Notes under the pieces: generated by a model | Told to the model about the DNA's origin: nothing | What the model saw: only the letters and a program-made list of their open reading frames with translations | Databases searched by the model: none | Shown here: positions 1 to 7,158 of the stretch, in pieces | Numbering within the stretch: position 1 is the stretch's first letter | Layout: each line of letters starts with the position of its first letter | Made by a program: the position numbers and the translations under genes | Source of the DNA: Acidobacteriota bacterium | Lineage (GTDB): Bacteria > Acidobacteriota > Vicinamibacteria > Vicinamibacterales > CAVVIG01 | Length of the DNA: 17,347 nucleotides | NCBI GenBank assembly: GCA_003223775.1 | Contig: QHWK01000357.1 | Location: 1 to 17,347, forward strand | Direction: 5' to 3'

Positions 1-1
1 G

Positions 2-349
2 TGGGCGCCGAACATCGTCTGGGGATCGGGCGACAACGACAACCTCGCCTGGGCCGAGAGCGACGGCGACAACATCGTCTGGGGCTCGAACGTCGTCGCC
101 GGCTCGAACGTCGTCTGGAGCAGCAACATCGTCTGGGGCGACGACATCGTGTGGGGGACGAACATCGTCTGGGGCTCGAACATCGTGTGGGGCACGGAGC
201 TGGTCGGGTTCTTCGACGGCGACAACATCGTGTGGGGCTCGTTCGACGGCGACAACATCGTCTGGGGAAGTCTTGACGACGAGGGCCTGATAAGAGCCAC
301 GTCTTCAATCAGCTCATACAGCGATCTGTCCATCGCGGGGGTCCTCTAA
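2..349 (+). CDS. C-terminal NIVWG-repeat region of a probable secreted S8 (subtilisin-like) peptidase, 5' partial
   Basis: The frame is open from the window edge and ends at TAA 347-349. It reads as a run of pentapeptide-type repeats: NIVWG occurs about eight times, with variants NVVWS and NLAWA, often preceded by DGD or GS. The repeats stop near residue 93 and a short non-repetitive tail ending SIAGVL follows. From memory, such NIVWG tails are found at the C-terminus of subtilisin-like serine peptidases and other secreted proteins of Acidobacteriota. No catalytic domain is inside the window, so the peptidase assignment is inference from the tail alone. The regular Trp/Gly spacing suggests a beta-structured, surface-exposed or secreted segment. 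The stop codon overlaps the start of the next gene (TAATG), which implies coupled translation. Confidence 0.7.
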   Translation, partial: WAPNIVWGSGDNDNLAWAESDGDNIVWGSNVVAGSNVVWSSNIVWGDDIVWGTNIVWGSNIVWGTELVGFFDGDNIVWGSFDGDNIVWGSLDDEGLIRATSSISSYSDLSIAGVL

Positions 350-1008
350 TGCTGAACCTTCCCTCGACCCACACGATCGGCATGCCCGTCGCGTTCGCCG
401 GCTTCGCGGTGCGCGACGATGTTCAATCGGACTGGCGCACGGCGCTGCCGGCGCTCGCCGCCGAGGGCGTCACGCTTCGCGCGCTGCGCGCGAGCGATGC
501 GCCGACGCTCCACGCGATGCTGACGACGGAAGAAGTCGCGCGGTTCATCTCGCCGCCGCCGTCGACCGTCGAAGGATTCGAGAAGTTCATCGCCTGGACC
601 CGTCGCCAGCAGGCCGAGGGCCGCTACGTCTGCTTCGGCATCGTGCCCGCCGGACGCAGCGACGCCGTCGGCATCATCCAGCTGCGCGCGCTCGACAGCG
701 CGTTCGAGCTCGCGGAATGGGGTTTCGCGCTCGGATCGGCGTTCTGGGGCACCGGGATGTTTCAGGCGGCAGCACGCGCGGCGCTCGAGTTCGCCTTCAC
801 CGTCCTGCCGGTCCGCCGGATCGAGGCGCGGGTCGTCACGGAGAACCACCGCGGCCGCGGCGCGCTGACGAAGCTCGGCGCCGTCTGCGAAGCCGTCATG
901 CGGCAGTCGTTCCGGCGCGGAGCCCTGTGGACGGATCAGATGCTCTGGTCGGTGACGCGCGAGTCGTGGATGTTCACGAACGCGACCTGGGCCGGCCGCG
1001 TCCACTAA
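349..1008 (+). CDS. GNAT-family (RimJ/RimL-type) N-acetyltransferase
   Basis: 219 residues. The core from about residue 37 (VTLRALRASDAPTLHAML) to 205 follows the RimJ/RimL layout: a first strand-helix, then FGIVP and VGIIQLRALD strands, then EWGFALGSAFWGTGMFQAAARA, the acetyl-CoA-binding motif A region, then RIEARVVTENHRGRGALTKLGA, the motif B region. The usual Q/R-x-x-G-x-G/A loop is degenerate here (WGTGMFQAA), so substrate and activity are uncertain. Likely reaction: acetyl transfer from acetyl-CoA to an amine, for example a protein N-terminus or small molecule. The first ~35 residues precede the fold and are not recognised. The ATG overlaps the TAA of the upstream NIVWG-repeat protein, so the two are probably co-translated. 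Confidence 0.85.
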   Translation: MLNLPSTHTIGMPVAFAGFAVRDDVQSDWRTALPALAAEGVTLRALRASDAPTLHAMLTTEEVARFISPPPSTVEGFEKFIAWTRRQQAEGRYVCFGIVPAGRSDAVGIIQLRALDSAFELAEWGFALGSAFWGTGMFQAAARAALEFAFTVLPVRRIEARVVTENHRGRGALTKLGAVCEAVMRQSFRRGALWTDQMLWSVTRESWMFTNATWAGRVH

Positions 1009-1017
1009 TCGATCGCG

Positions 1018-1047
1018 CGGCGCTGGCGCGCGAAGGCGCCGGCGCCG
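1018..1047. terminator. Bidirectional terminator-like hairpin between convergent genes
   Basis: Arms CGGCGCTGGCGC (1018-1029) and GCGCCGGCGCCG (1036-1047) pair at 11 of 12 positions around a 6-nt loop. It lies 9 bp after the acetyltransferase stop and about 18 bp beyond the stop of the convergent PilT-like gene. No long U-run follows; instead there is AT-rich (ATTCA) repeated three times at 1050-1065. Position and stem strength support a shared terminator; the weak U-tract lowers confidence. Confidence 0.6.
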
Positions 1048-1065
1048 CGATTCAATTCAATTCAA

Positions 1066-3678
1066 TCAGGCGAGCCGTTCGACGAACGACGTATCGATTC
1101 CCTGGCGGTTGAGCGCGGCGAGGAAGCCAGGACGATCCGGCGACTGACGGTACGCTTCGCGCGGCTCGACGGCGCCGGTCTGCACGAGCGAGACGAGCGC
1201 GTCGTTCAGCGGCATCATCCCGTAGCGCCGGCCGCCCTCGATCGCCATCGGCAGCTGCGACGTCTTGCCCTCCGCGATCAGGCTCGAGACCGCCGGCGTG
1301 TTGAGCAGCAGCTCCCGCGCGGGCAGCCGTCCGCCGCCGGCCTTCCGCAGCAGCACCTGGACGATCACCCCGCGCAGCGAATCGGCGAGCGCGAACTGCA
1401 CCTGACGGCGATACTCGGGCGCGTAGAGATCGATGATGTGATCGATCGCTTCGGTAGCGGTGTGCGCGGAGAAGCCGCCGATGACGAGGCGCCCCGCGGC
1501 CACCGCCTCGAGCGCCACGTTCATCAGCGCGCCGGTGCGCAGCTCCTCGATGACGAGCACGTCGGGATCCTCGCGCAGGGCGCCGCGCGCCGCGGCCAGC
1601 ATGTCGTCGTCGTTGCCGCGGACCTCGCGCTGGCTGATGAACGAGTGGCCGCGCTCGTGCACGACGTTGATCTCGCGCTCGATCGTGATGATGTGATCGC
1701 GACGCGTGCGGTTCATCAGATCGACGAACGCCGTCATCAGCGTCCGCTTGCCGCTCGACCGCGGCCCGGCGACGAGCACCAGCCCCTCGGGCTCGATCGC
1801 GAGCGACTGCACGTGGCGCGGCAGCCCGAGCTGCTCGACCGAGACGGTACGCGTCGGCATCAGGCGGAAGACGCCGCCCGGCCCGCGGTGATCGCGGAAG
1901 CTCATGCAGCGCACGCGCCCGACGCCGTCGATGTCGCAGATCCACTCGGTGAGCGCGCCGGTGCGCAGCGCCTCGTGGCTGCGCTCGGGCATCAGCGAAA
2001 TCAGCAGCGATTCGACGTCGCGCGAGGTGTGCACCGGCTCGGCGTCGAGCATCTGCAGCTCGCCGTCGACGCGGATCGACGGCTGCGAGTTCGACGAAAG
2101 ATACAGCGTCGACGCGCCGCGCGCCGACGACACGCGCAGCAGCCTCTCCAGGCCGGGTAGAGTCGGATCGGCGACCGTCGCCGGCTGATGATCGGCACGA
2201 ATCGGGCTGCGCGAGATCGGCAGGACCACGGCGGGCGGCGGCGCCGCGGGAACCGGCCGCTCGATTCGCGGTTGGAACGCCACGGTCGGCGCCGCCGGAG
2301 GCGCAGGCAGCGCGGCCGCCTGCTCCGCGACGGTTGGCTTCGCGGCGTACGCAATCGCTTCCCGTTCCGCGGCGGCAATCGCTTCCCGTTCCGCGGCGGC
2401 CCGTTCCTCGGCCGCGCGTTCCGCAGCCGCGATCGCTTCGCGTTCGGCGGCTTCGCGAGCATTGCGTTCGGAGGCGGCAATCGCTTCGCGCTCGGCGGCC
2501 GCCCATTCCTCGGCCGCCGCCCGTTCCTCGGCCGCGCGCTCGGCGGCCGCGATGGCTTCGCGCTCCGCGGCTTCGCGCGCTTCGCGTTCCGCCGTTTCGC
2601 GAGCTGGGCGCTCGGCGGCGGCCCGTTCCTCGGCTTGGCGTTGCGCCGCGGCGATCGCTTCGCGTTCCGCGGCTTCGCGCGCTTTGCGTTCGGCGGCGGC
2701 AACCGCTTCGCGTTCTGCGGCCGCCCGCTCCTCGGCCGCGCGCTCGGCGGCCGCGATGGCCTCGCGCTCCGCGGCTTCGCGCGCTTGGCGTTCGGCGGCG
2801 GCAACCGCTTCGCGTTCTGCGGCCGCCCGTTCCTCGGCCGCGCGTTCCGCCGCGATCGCTTCGCGCTCCGCGGCTTCGCGCGCTTCGCGTTCGGCGGCGG
2901 CAGTCGCCTCGCGTTCGGCGGCGTGCGGAATCGGCTCGAGTTCCGCCTCCTCGACGTCGAAAGGCGCGTCGAGATCGATGTCGATCTCGTCCTCGTCGCC
3001 GGCGCGCGCGGCCTCGCGCATCTCCCATTCGTCATTGCGCGCAGGCCAGAGCTGATCGGCGTCCGGGAGCAGCAGATCGTCGTCCTGCGCGGCCGGCGGC
3101 TCGTCATGGCGCGCGCGCGCCGCGATCTGTTCGGCGTTCGGCGACGCGGCGATCGGCGATCGCTCGACGTGCGCGGCCTCGACGCGGGCGGCCGGCTGCG
3201 CGGCGCTCTGCGGCGCCGCCGCGTCCTGCGCTGCAGGCTGCGGCCGGCTGGCCACATTCGTGAGCACGGGGATCGTGGCCACAACGGGCAGGCGCAGCGC
3301 CGGTTCGACCGGCGGCGTCGGCGACGGCGCGAGCAGTTCCTCGGGGACGCCGTCGTGTTCCACGACGCGCCGCCGGCGGACTTCCACCCACACATCGTCC
3401 CCACCGCGCGCGGCGACGACGGTGAAGTGCTCGCCGGGGAATTCCGGACGTGCGGGCAGGTGATACTGAATCGCCCCGAACTCGTCGAGCGCGTCCTGGA
3501 TCTCCGGCGGCAGCAGCTGGCCGACGATGCCGCTCACCGCATCGAGCGTCAGGCCACGGCTCGCGAGCTCCACCTGGCCGTTTAGCGACACGACATACGG
3601 CCTGTCGCCGGGGTGCATCACCAGCGCATCACCGTCGACTTTGACGATCGCCTGCAGGAGGGACGGAACGAGGCTCAT
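1066..3678 (-). CDS. PilT-like protein with degenerate ATPase motifs and long Ala/Glu/Arg-rich helix
   Basis: 870 residues from ATG 3678 (a farther in-frame start at 3726 adds 16 unconserved residues). Residues ~1-115 look like a diverged PilT N-terminal domain (LLQAIVKVDGDALVMHPGDR). A Pro/acidic linker follows, then residues ~248-444 are an almost pure Ala/Glu/Arg helix built of repeats such as AREAAEREAIAAAERAAEER. Residues ~490-870 match the full PilT/GspE secretion-ATPase core: a second N-domain (LYLSSNSQPSIRVDGELQML), Walker A GPRSSGKRT (638-646), Asp-box region IITIEREINVVHERG, SQREV, Walker B LREDPDVLVIEELR and a modified His box GGFSAHTA. Normal PilT has GxTGSGKST, IEDPIE, GEMRD and TLHT, so every catalytic box is altered, although K644 is kept. 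It may be a non-retracting or regulatory paralogue for type IV pili; no pilus gene lies nearby. Confidence 0.75.
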   Translation of the reverse strand: MSLVPSLLQAIVKVDGDALVMHPGDRPYVVSLNGQVELASRGLTLDAVSGIVGQLLPPEIQDALDEFGAIQYHLPARPEFPGEHFTVVAARGGDDVWVEVRRRRVVEHDGVPEELLAPSPTPPVEPALRLPVVATIPVLTNVASRPQPAAQDAAAPQSAAQPAARVEAAHVERSPIAASPNAEQIAARARHDEPPAAQDDDLLLPDADQLWPARNDEWEMREAARAGDEDEIDIDLDAPFDVEEAELEPIPHAAEREATAAAEREAREAAEREAIAAERAAEERAAAEREAVAAAERQAREAAEREAIAAAERAAEERAAAEREAVAAAERKAREAAEREAIAAAQRQAEERAAAERPARETAEREAREAAEREAIAAAERAAEERAAAEEWAAAEREAIAASERNAREAAEREAIAAAERAAEERAAAEREAIAAAEREAIAYAAKPTVAEQAAALPAPPAAPTVAFQPRIERPVPAAPPPAVVLPISRSPIRADHQPATVADPTLPGLERLLRVSSARGASTLYLSSNSQPSIRVDGELQMLDAEPVHTSRDVESLLISLMPERSHEALRTGALTEWICDIDGVGRVRCMSFRDHRGPGGVFRLMPTRTVSVEQLGLPRHVQSLAIEPEGLVLVAGPRSSGKRTLMTAFVDLMNRTRRDHIITIEREINVVHERGHSFISQREVRGNDDDMLAAARGALREDPDVLVIEELRTGALMNVALEAVAAGRLVIGGFSAHTATEAIDHIIDLYAPEYRRQVQFALADSLRGVIVQVLLRKAGGGRLPARELLLNTPAVSSLIAEGKTSQLPMAIEGGRRYGMMPLNDALVSLVQTGAVEPREAYRQSPDRPGFLAALNRQGIDTSFVERLA
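2345..2935. repeat. Tandem DNA repeat encoding the Ala/Glu/Arg helix
   Basis: About 590 bp of imperfect tandem units, each roughly 100 bp (about 34 codons) and made of smaller pieces such as gcttcgcgttc and gcggcggc. On the minus strand it encodes the AEREA/AAEERAAAERE pattern of the PilT-like protein. It keeps frame throughout, so it is a coding repeat and likely to vary in copy number between strains. Confidence 0.75.
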
Positions 3679-3758
3679 TGATTCTCGCGAATGCACACGC
3701 TGACACGGTGTGCGCGACACGCGCACAGGAGGAATTTCGGTCCGAGCTGTGCGTTACA

Positions 3759-4193
3759 TTACTCTCGGCGCGGCGTGCCCGATTCGTAGATGCGAACGAG
3801 CTCGACGAGTTTGTAACCGCGTGTCTGGTAGGGTGGGACGATCCGCTCGGCCCGCAGGTACTGGAGCATCCCGTCGTCGCCGAAGTCGGGCGCGCCGACG
3901 TCCGGCAGCGCCGTCAACGCCGCCTCGAGCCCGCCCAGCGTCATCGTCTTTTCGGTGACCGTGCGCGTCGACGGCAGGAACCCGAAGCGCTTCGTGGGCT
4001 CCTCGCGGGTCGTCGTCGCGAAATCCACGAACAGCTCGTTGCTGATGAAATTGTAATCGGCGTCCGATCGCGTGGATGGCGCGTCCTCGACACGCACGAA
4101 GCGGACGCCGTCGATTGCGCGCAGGCGATCGATCAGCCGCTCGGTGAACTCGCCCTCGCCCGACCAGCCGGACGTATCAACCTCGAACGGCAT
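3759..4193 (-). CDS. Hypothetical protein, unrecognised family
   Basis: 144 residues, no family recognised. There is no signal peptide or membrane segment; the composition is soluble and mixed charge, ending ELVRIYESGTPRRE. A segment RFGFLPSTRTVTEKTMTLGGLEAALTALPDVG is followed by an aromatic C-terminal half (MLQYLRAERIVPPYQTRGYKLVELVRIY) that looks like a small alpha/beta domain. Its ATG overlaps the end of ubiE by 17 bp, so it is almost certainly co-transcribed and coupled with ubiE. The gap of 80 bp to the downstream PilT-like gene holds no clear terminator. Codon bias matches the neighbours and the opposite strand is less plausible, so it is a real gene. Confidence 0.65.
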   Translation of the reverse strand: MPFEVDTSGWSGEGEFTERLIDRLRAIDGVRFVRVEDAPSTRSDADYNFISNELFVDFATTTREEPTKRFGFLPSTRTVTEKTMTLGGLEAALTALPDVGAPDFGDDGMLQYLRAERIVPPYQTRGYKLVELVRIYESGTPRRE

Positions 4194-4887
4194 GATGAAT
4201 GGCCATCAGCCCGCCGAGCACGCGGTAGCTGCGCACCGCGCGGAAGCCGCGCGCCTCGAACATGCGCGCCACGGCCTCGGCGCCGGGGTACTGCCGGATC
4301 GACGCGGGAATGTACCGATACGTGTCCGGATCGCGGTGCAGCGCCCAGCCGACCGCGCCGCCGATGACGCCGAGGTACGCGAGGTAGACGGCGCGCACCA
4401 TGCTGTTCGACGGCCGATTGAAATCGAGCGACAGCAGCTGGCCGCCGGGCGCGAGCACGCGTCCGATTTCGTCGATCGCCGCCGCCAGATCCGGCACGTT
4501 ACGGAGGCCGTAGCCCGTCGTCACGATGTCGAACGACGCGGGCGGAAACGGCAACGCGAGCATGTCGCCGACGAGGAACCGCACGAGGCCGCGATCGCAT
4601 TTCGCGCGCGCGAGCTCGATCATGCGCAGCGTGATGTCGAGGCCGACGACGCGCGCGCCGCGCGCCGCGAGGGCGAACGCGATGTCCCCTGTTCCGGTGG
4701 CGAGATCGAGGGCGCGCGATCCGCGCCGCGGCGACGCGAGATCGATCAGCCGCCGCTTCCAGCGCCGATCCTGTCCGTACGACAGCGCCACCGTGATGAA
4801 GTCGTAGCGATCGGCGATCGTCGCGAACAGCGCGCGCACGTAACGGCGCTTTCCGTCGGGCGTCGCGATCCGGTCGCCGATCGACAT
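4177..4887 (-). CDS. ubiE: Ubiquinone/menaquinone biosynthesis C-methyltransferase
   Basis: 236 residues from ATG 4887. Upstream in-frame starts at 4908 and 4923 would overlap the divergent regulator, while 4887 gives the usual UbiE start. The protein is a class I SAM methyltransferase: early RYDFITVALSYGQDRRWKR, motif I LDLATGTGDIAFALA (SAM-binding Gly-rich loop), acidic VVGLDIT after strand 2, GDMLALPFPPASFDIVTTGYGLRNV, which is the UbiE signature, then EIGRVLAPGGQLLSLDF. The family C-methylates demethylmenaquinone or the ubiquinone precursor in the membrane quinone pathway; in an acidobacterium-like host menaquinone is the likelier product (MenG function). Its 3' end overlaps the next minus-strand gene by 17 bp. 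Confidence 0.92.
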   Translation of the reverse strand: MSIGDRIATPDGKRRYVRALFATIADRYDFITVALSYGQDRRWKRRLIDLASPRRGSRALDLATGTGDIAFALAARGARVVGLDITLRMIELARAKCDRGLVRFLVGDMLALPFPPASFDIVTTGYGLRNVPDLAAAIDEIGRVLAPGGQLLSLDFNRPSNSMVRAVYLAYLGVIGGAVGWALHRDPDTYRYIPASIRQYPGAEAVARMFEARGFRAVRSYRVLGGLMAIHHAVRG

Positions 4888-4906
4888 TGTCGGATAATAT
4901 CGTTGC
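4882..4906. promoter_or_regulatory. Candidate bidirectional promoter between ubiE and the MntR-like gene
   Basis: Only 19 bp separate the two ATGs (4887 minus, 4907 plus). The gap holds a near-symmetric core: GATAAT (4893-4898) reads as a plus -10 element ending 8 nt before the plus ATG, and TATTAT (4899-4894) reads as a minus -10 element ending 6 nt before the minus ATG. Both genes would then be leaderless or nearly so. CGACATTGTCG (4882-4892) is a small inverted repeat with one central base that could bind the regulator. No good -35 element is visible on the plus side. Confidence 0.45.
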
Positions 4907-5581
4907 ATGCTCCCGTCGAGCACCGTCGAGAACTACCTCAAGGCGATCTATCAGGGGCAGTCGGCGCTCGCATCCGAACAGCGGCTCGTCCCGATGGGCC
5001 AGGTGGCGGCCTCGCTCGGCGTCACGCCGGGCACGGCGACGACGATGGTGAAAGCGCTCGCGGAGTCGGGGCTCGCGGAATACGAGCCGTACAGCGGCGT
5101 GCGTCTCAGCGCCGCCGGCGAGAGGCTCGCCGGCCTCGTGCTGCGGCGGCATCGGCTCGTCGAGCTCTTCCTCGTCCAGGTGATGGGCATGAGCTGGGCC
5201 GACGTGCACGACGACGCGGAGCAGCTCGAACACGTCGTATCCGATCGTTTGATCGATCGCATCGACGAGATGCTGGGCCGGCCGACGCACGATCCGCACG
5301 GCGATCCGATCCCGAATACCGCCGGCGAGATCGCCGCGCGCCATCTCGACAGCCTGCTCACGTGTCCGCTCGCGACGCGGCTCAGGGTCACGCGGATCGC
5401 CGATCAGGATCCGGCGTTCCTACGCTTCATCGAGAGCAACGGTCTGAAGCCGGGCGAAGCGGTGGAAGTTGAGTCGCGCGACGACGCTGCCGACTCGGTG
5501 ATGCTGCGCCGCAAGGATCGCCACATCACCATCGGCGCGCGCGCCGCGTCGAAGCTGCTCGTCGAAGTCGACCGATCGTGA
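4907..5581 (+). CDS. DtxR/MntR-family metal-dependent transcriptional regulator
   Basis: 224 residues, three-domain DtxR type: N-terminal winged helix (TVENYLKAIYQG, then MGQVAASLGVTPGTATTMVKALAESGL), dimerisation and metal domain (RHRLVELFL ... VHDDAEQLEHVVSD ... GDPIP), and an SH3/FeoA-like domain from about residue 148. Metal ligands by eye: H82, E86, H101, E108 and H109 are conserved. The DtxR Cys102 position is Glu105, as in manganese-type MntR. The Met10/Asp8 position is Asn9. The mix suggests Mn(II), or Mn/Fe, sensing. The family binds palindromic operators when metal-loaded and usually represses uptake or controls efflux. Its own 5' gap is shared with ubiE. The neighbouring outer-membrane-type paralogues may be targets, with a palindrome at 6289-6302. 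Confidence 0.88.
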   Translation: MLPSSTVENYLKAIYQGQSALASEQRLVPMGQVAASLGVTPGTATTMVKALAESGLAEYEPYSGVRLSAAGERLAGLVLRRHRLVELFLVQVMGMSWADVHDDAEQLEHVVSDRLIDRIDEMLGRPTHDPHGDPIPNTAGEIAARHLDSLLTCPLATRLRVTRIADQDPAFLRFIESNGLKPGEAVEVESRDDAADSVMLRRKDRHITIGARAASKLLVEVDRS

Positions 5582-6285
5582 TCAGAACGGCAGACGGCGG
5601 ACGGCGCTGCGCGCGCGAAGCTCACGGCCCCGCCGCCGCGCGCCTGCCGCGACCACCACGCCGCCTCGACGTAGGACTGCAGCCGCGGCGTCGTCTGATG
5701 AACGACGGCGCCGGTTATGAGGTGCTGGGCGAAGCGGCCGGCAGGGTCGCCGATGCCGCCGATGGCGTAGTTGACCTCGCCGTGCAGGCGGGCGCCGAGC
5801 GCGTGCCCGGCGAGCACCGTCACCGTCGTGTCGCTCTCGCCGGATCCCAGGCCTTTGTCGCGGCTCGCGAGCCCGAGATTGACCGCCGGCATCACCGAGA
5901 GATATGGCTCGTCGGCGCCGCCGAGCAGCCGAATCTTCACGCCGAGCTGCGCGTTGCCGATGCCGCGCGCGTCCGCCGCCGGCCCGTCGCGCGTCAGCAG
6001 CCCGTCGGACGCGACGCGCGCTTCGACGCGGTCGACCAGGCCGATGCGCACGAGCACGGGCGACGAGAACGAGCGAACGTCTTCCGAATGCTGCCACTGG
6101 CCGCCAAGCTCGAACTGCACTTGTCCGGGGGCGACAACGTGCGGACCAGTGCCGATGTGGGGCCGATCGGCGTCGATAGGTTCAGAAGCCGGAGCTGACA
6201 GCGCGGGCTGATCCTGCGGGTCAGGGAGGTCTGGAGAGGTGGCGAGCGCCAGAGCGAGCAAGGCGGGAATCATTGCCAAAATCAT
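5404..6285 (-). CDS. Transporter-like outer-membrane-type protein, paralogue with lost C-terminus
   Basis: 293 residues. Start ATG 6285 gives a signal-like MILAMIPALLALALATS; a second ATG lies at 6273. The mature part aligns by eye with the divergent neighbour: DADRPHIGTGPHVVAPGQVQ against EPDRPDVTNGTHIVDIGLLQ, ILPAVN/VMPAVN, EKGLGSG/DKGLGSG, and YVEAAWWSRQ/YVEAFWFSRE. This resembles the MetA/phenol-degradation 'transporter' beta-barrel family. After residue ~225 the similarity ends: the neighbour continues with another ~60 residues of strands, while this frame runs antisense through the last 178 bp of the DtxR-family gene and becomes Ser/Arg-rich. The true coding part probably ends near 5590-5625, so this is likely a truncated or decaying copy. 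Confidence 0.6.
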   Translation of the reverse strand: MILAMIPALLALALATSPDLPDPQDQPALSAPASEPIDADRPHIGTGPHVVAPGQVQFELGGQWQHSEDVRSFSSPVLVRIGLVDRVEARVASDGLLTRDGPAADARGIGNAQLGVKIRLLGGADEPYLSVMPAVNLGLASRDKGLGSGESDTTVTVLAGHALGARLHGEVNYAIGGIGDPAGRFAQHLITGAVVHQTTPRLQSYVEAAWWSRQARGGGAVSFARAAPSAVCRSDHDRSTSTSSFDAARAPMVMWRSLRRSITESAASSRDSTSTASPGFRPLLSMKRRNAGS

Positions 6286-6288
6286 AAC

Positions 6289-6302
6289 TTTGATTAATCA
6301 AA
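6289..6302. promoter_or_regulatory. Perfect 14-bp palindrome between divergent transporter-like paralogues
   Basis: TTTGATTAATCAAA is its own reverse complement. It sits in the only AT-rich patch of this region, 3 bp upstream of the minus-strand ATG (6285) and over the likely plus-strand TTG start (6290). A palindrome placed symmetrically between two paralogous genes, next to a DtxR/MntR-type regulator, is a reasonable operator candidate. It does not match a DtxR or MntR consensus that I know well, so the link is inference. Confidence 0.4.
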
Positions 6303-7144
6303 AACTCAAGAATCTCGCGGTGTGGCTCGTGATTCTGTCGTGCACGGCGGGCGGCGCCGCGGCGCAGGAGGCCGTTGAACCCGATCGGCCCGACGTCACC
6401 AACGGCACGCACATCGTGGACATCGGCCTGCTGCAGATCGAATTGGGCGGCCTCTACACGCATGCGGCGCCCGGCGACCATGCCGCGGGCACGCCCGTAA
6501 CGGCGCGCGTCGGCCTCGCGGACTGGCTCGAGGCGCGCATCGGCACGGACGGCTTTCTCTCGCGCCATAGCGGATCGTCGTCGGCAGCCGGGGCCGGCAA
6601 CCTGCAGGTCGGCGCGAAGCTCCGCGTCTGGGCAGAGCCGGGCGGCCTTCCGGTGTTGTCGATCCTTCCGGCCGTGAACATTCCGACCGCGAGCGCGGAA
6701 AAGGGGCTTGGAAGCGGCGCGGCCGACTATACGCTCGCGGTGCTGACGGGGACCGACATCGGACGGCATGCGCACGCGGATGTGAACTACGGCCTCGGCG
6801 CGATCGGCATCGGGGAAGGACAGCCGCATTTCGTGCAGCATCTCGTCTCGATCTCGACCAGCGCGGCGGCGTCGGACAACTGGAATCCGTACGTCGAAGC
6901 GTTCTGGTTTTCACGCGAGGAGGCCGACGGGCGTTCGGTCGTGGCGATCGACGCCGGCGCGATCTACGAGCTCGGCGAACGCTATGCGCTCGACGGCGGC
7001 GTGCAGCTCGGCGTGACGAGCAACGCTCCAGCGTTCGCGGCGTTCGGGGGCGTCACGATCGTCGTCGGCGAGATTCTGGGCGGGCACGGCGTGCACGCGC
7101 GGCAGCGGCAGCTGGCGCGGCGCCGTGCGGGGCCACGCCGGTAG
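6290..7144 (+). CDS. Transporter-like outer-membrane beta-barrel protein (MetA/phenol-degradation type)
   Basis: About 284 residues from TTG 6290; ATG 6239 is also in frame but lies inside the divergent gene and adds a poor N-terminus. From TTG the signal peptide is good: LINQKLKN, then hydrophobic LAVWLVILSCTAGGAAA, with cleavage before QEAVE. The mature part starts with the motif EPDRPDVTNGTHIVDIGLLQIELGG and then alternates short strands and Gly-rich turns (ADWLEARIGTDGF, AGNLQVGAKLRVW, LPAVNIPTASAEKGLGSG, DVNYGLGAIG, YVEAFWFSRE, YALDGGVQLGVT, GGVTIVVG). This is the 'transporter' / MetA-like outer-membrane family whose substrate is usually unknown. An Arg/Gln-rich tail follows the last strand. 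It converges with gvpK, 14 bp away. Metal regulation by the adjacent DtxR-family protein is possible. Confidence 0.7.
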   Translation: MINQKLKNLAVWLVILSCTAGGAAAQEAVEPDRPDVTNGTHIVDIGLLQIELGGLYTHAAPGDHAAGTPVTARVGLADWLEARIGTDGFLSRHSGSSSAAGAGNLQVGAKLRVWAEPGGLPVLSILPAVNIPTASAEKGLGSGAADYTLAVLTGTDIGRHAHADVNYGLGAIGIGEGQPHFVQHLVSISTSAAASDNWNPYVEAFWFSREEADGRSVVAIDAGAIYELGERYALDGGVQLGVTSNAPAFAAFGGVTIVVGEILGGHGVHARQRQLARRRAGPRR

Positions 7145-7158
7145 GGACTGGGGACGCG

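Noticed and set aside
2345..2935. Regular repeats considered as a CRISPR array
   Set aside because: No constant direct repeat with unique spacers; units are adjacent, diverged and in coding frame.
1052..3028. 658-codon minus-strand frame, and 2188-3585 plus-strand frame, over the PilT-like gene
   Set aside because: Products of the tandem repeat read in other frames; the PilT-like frame has recognisable domains at both ends.
3724..3735. Strong plus-strand ribosome-site-like AGGAGGA
   Set aside because: No plausible plus-strand coding frame follows; genes here are on the minus strand.
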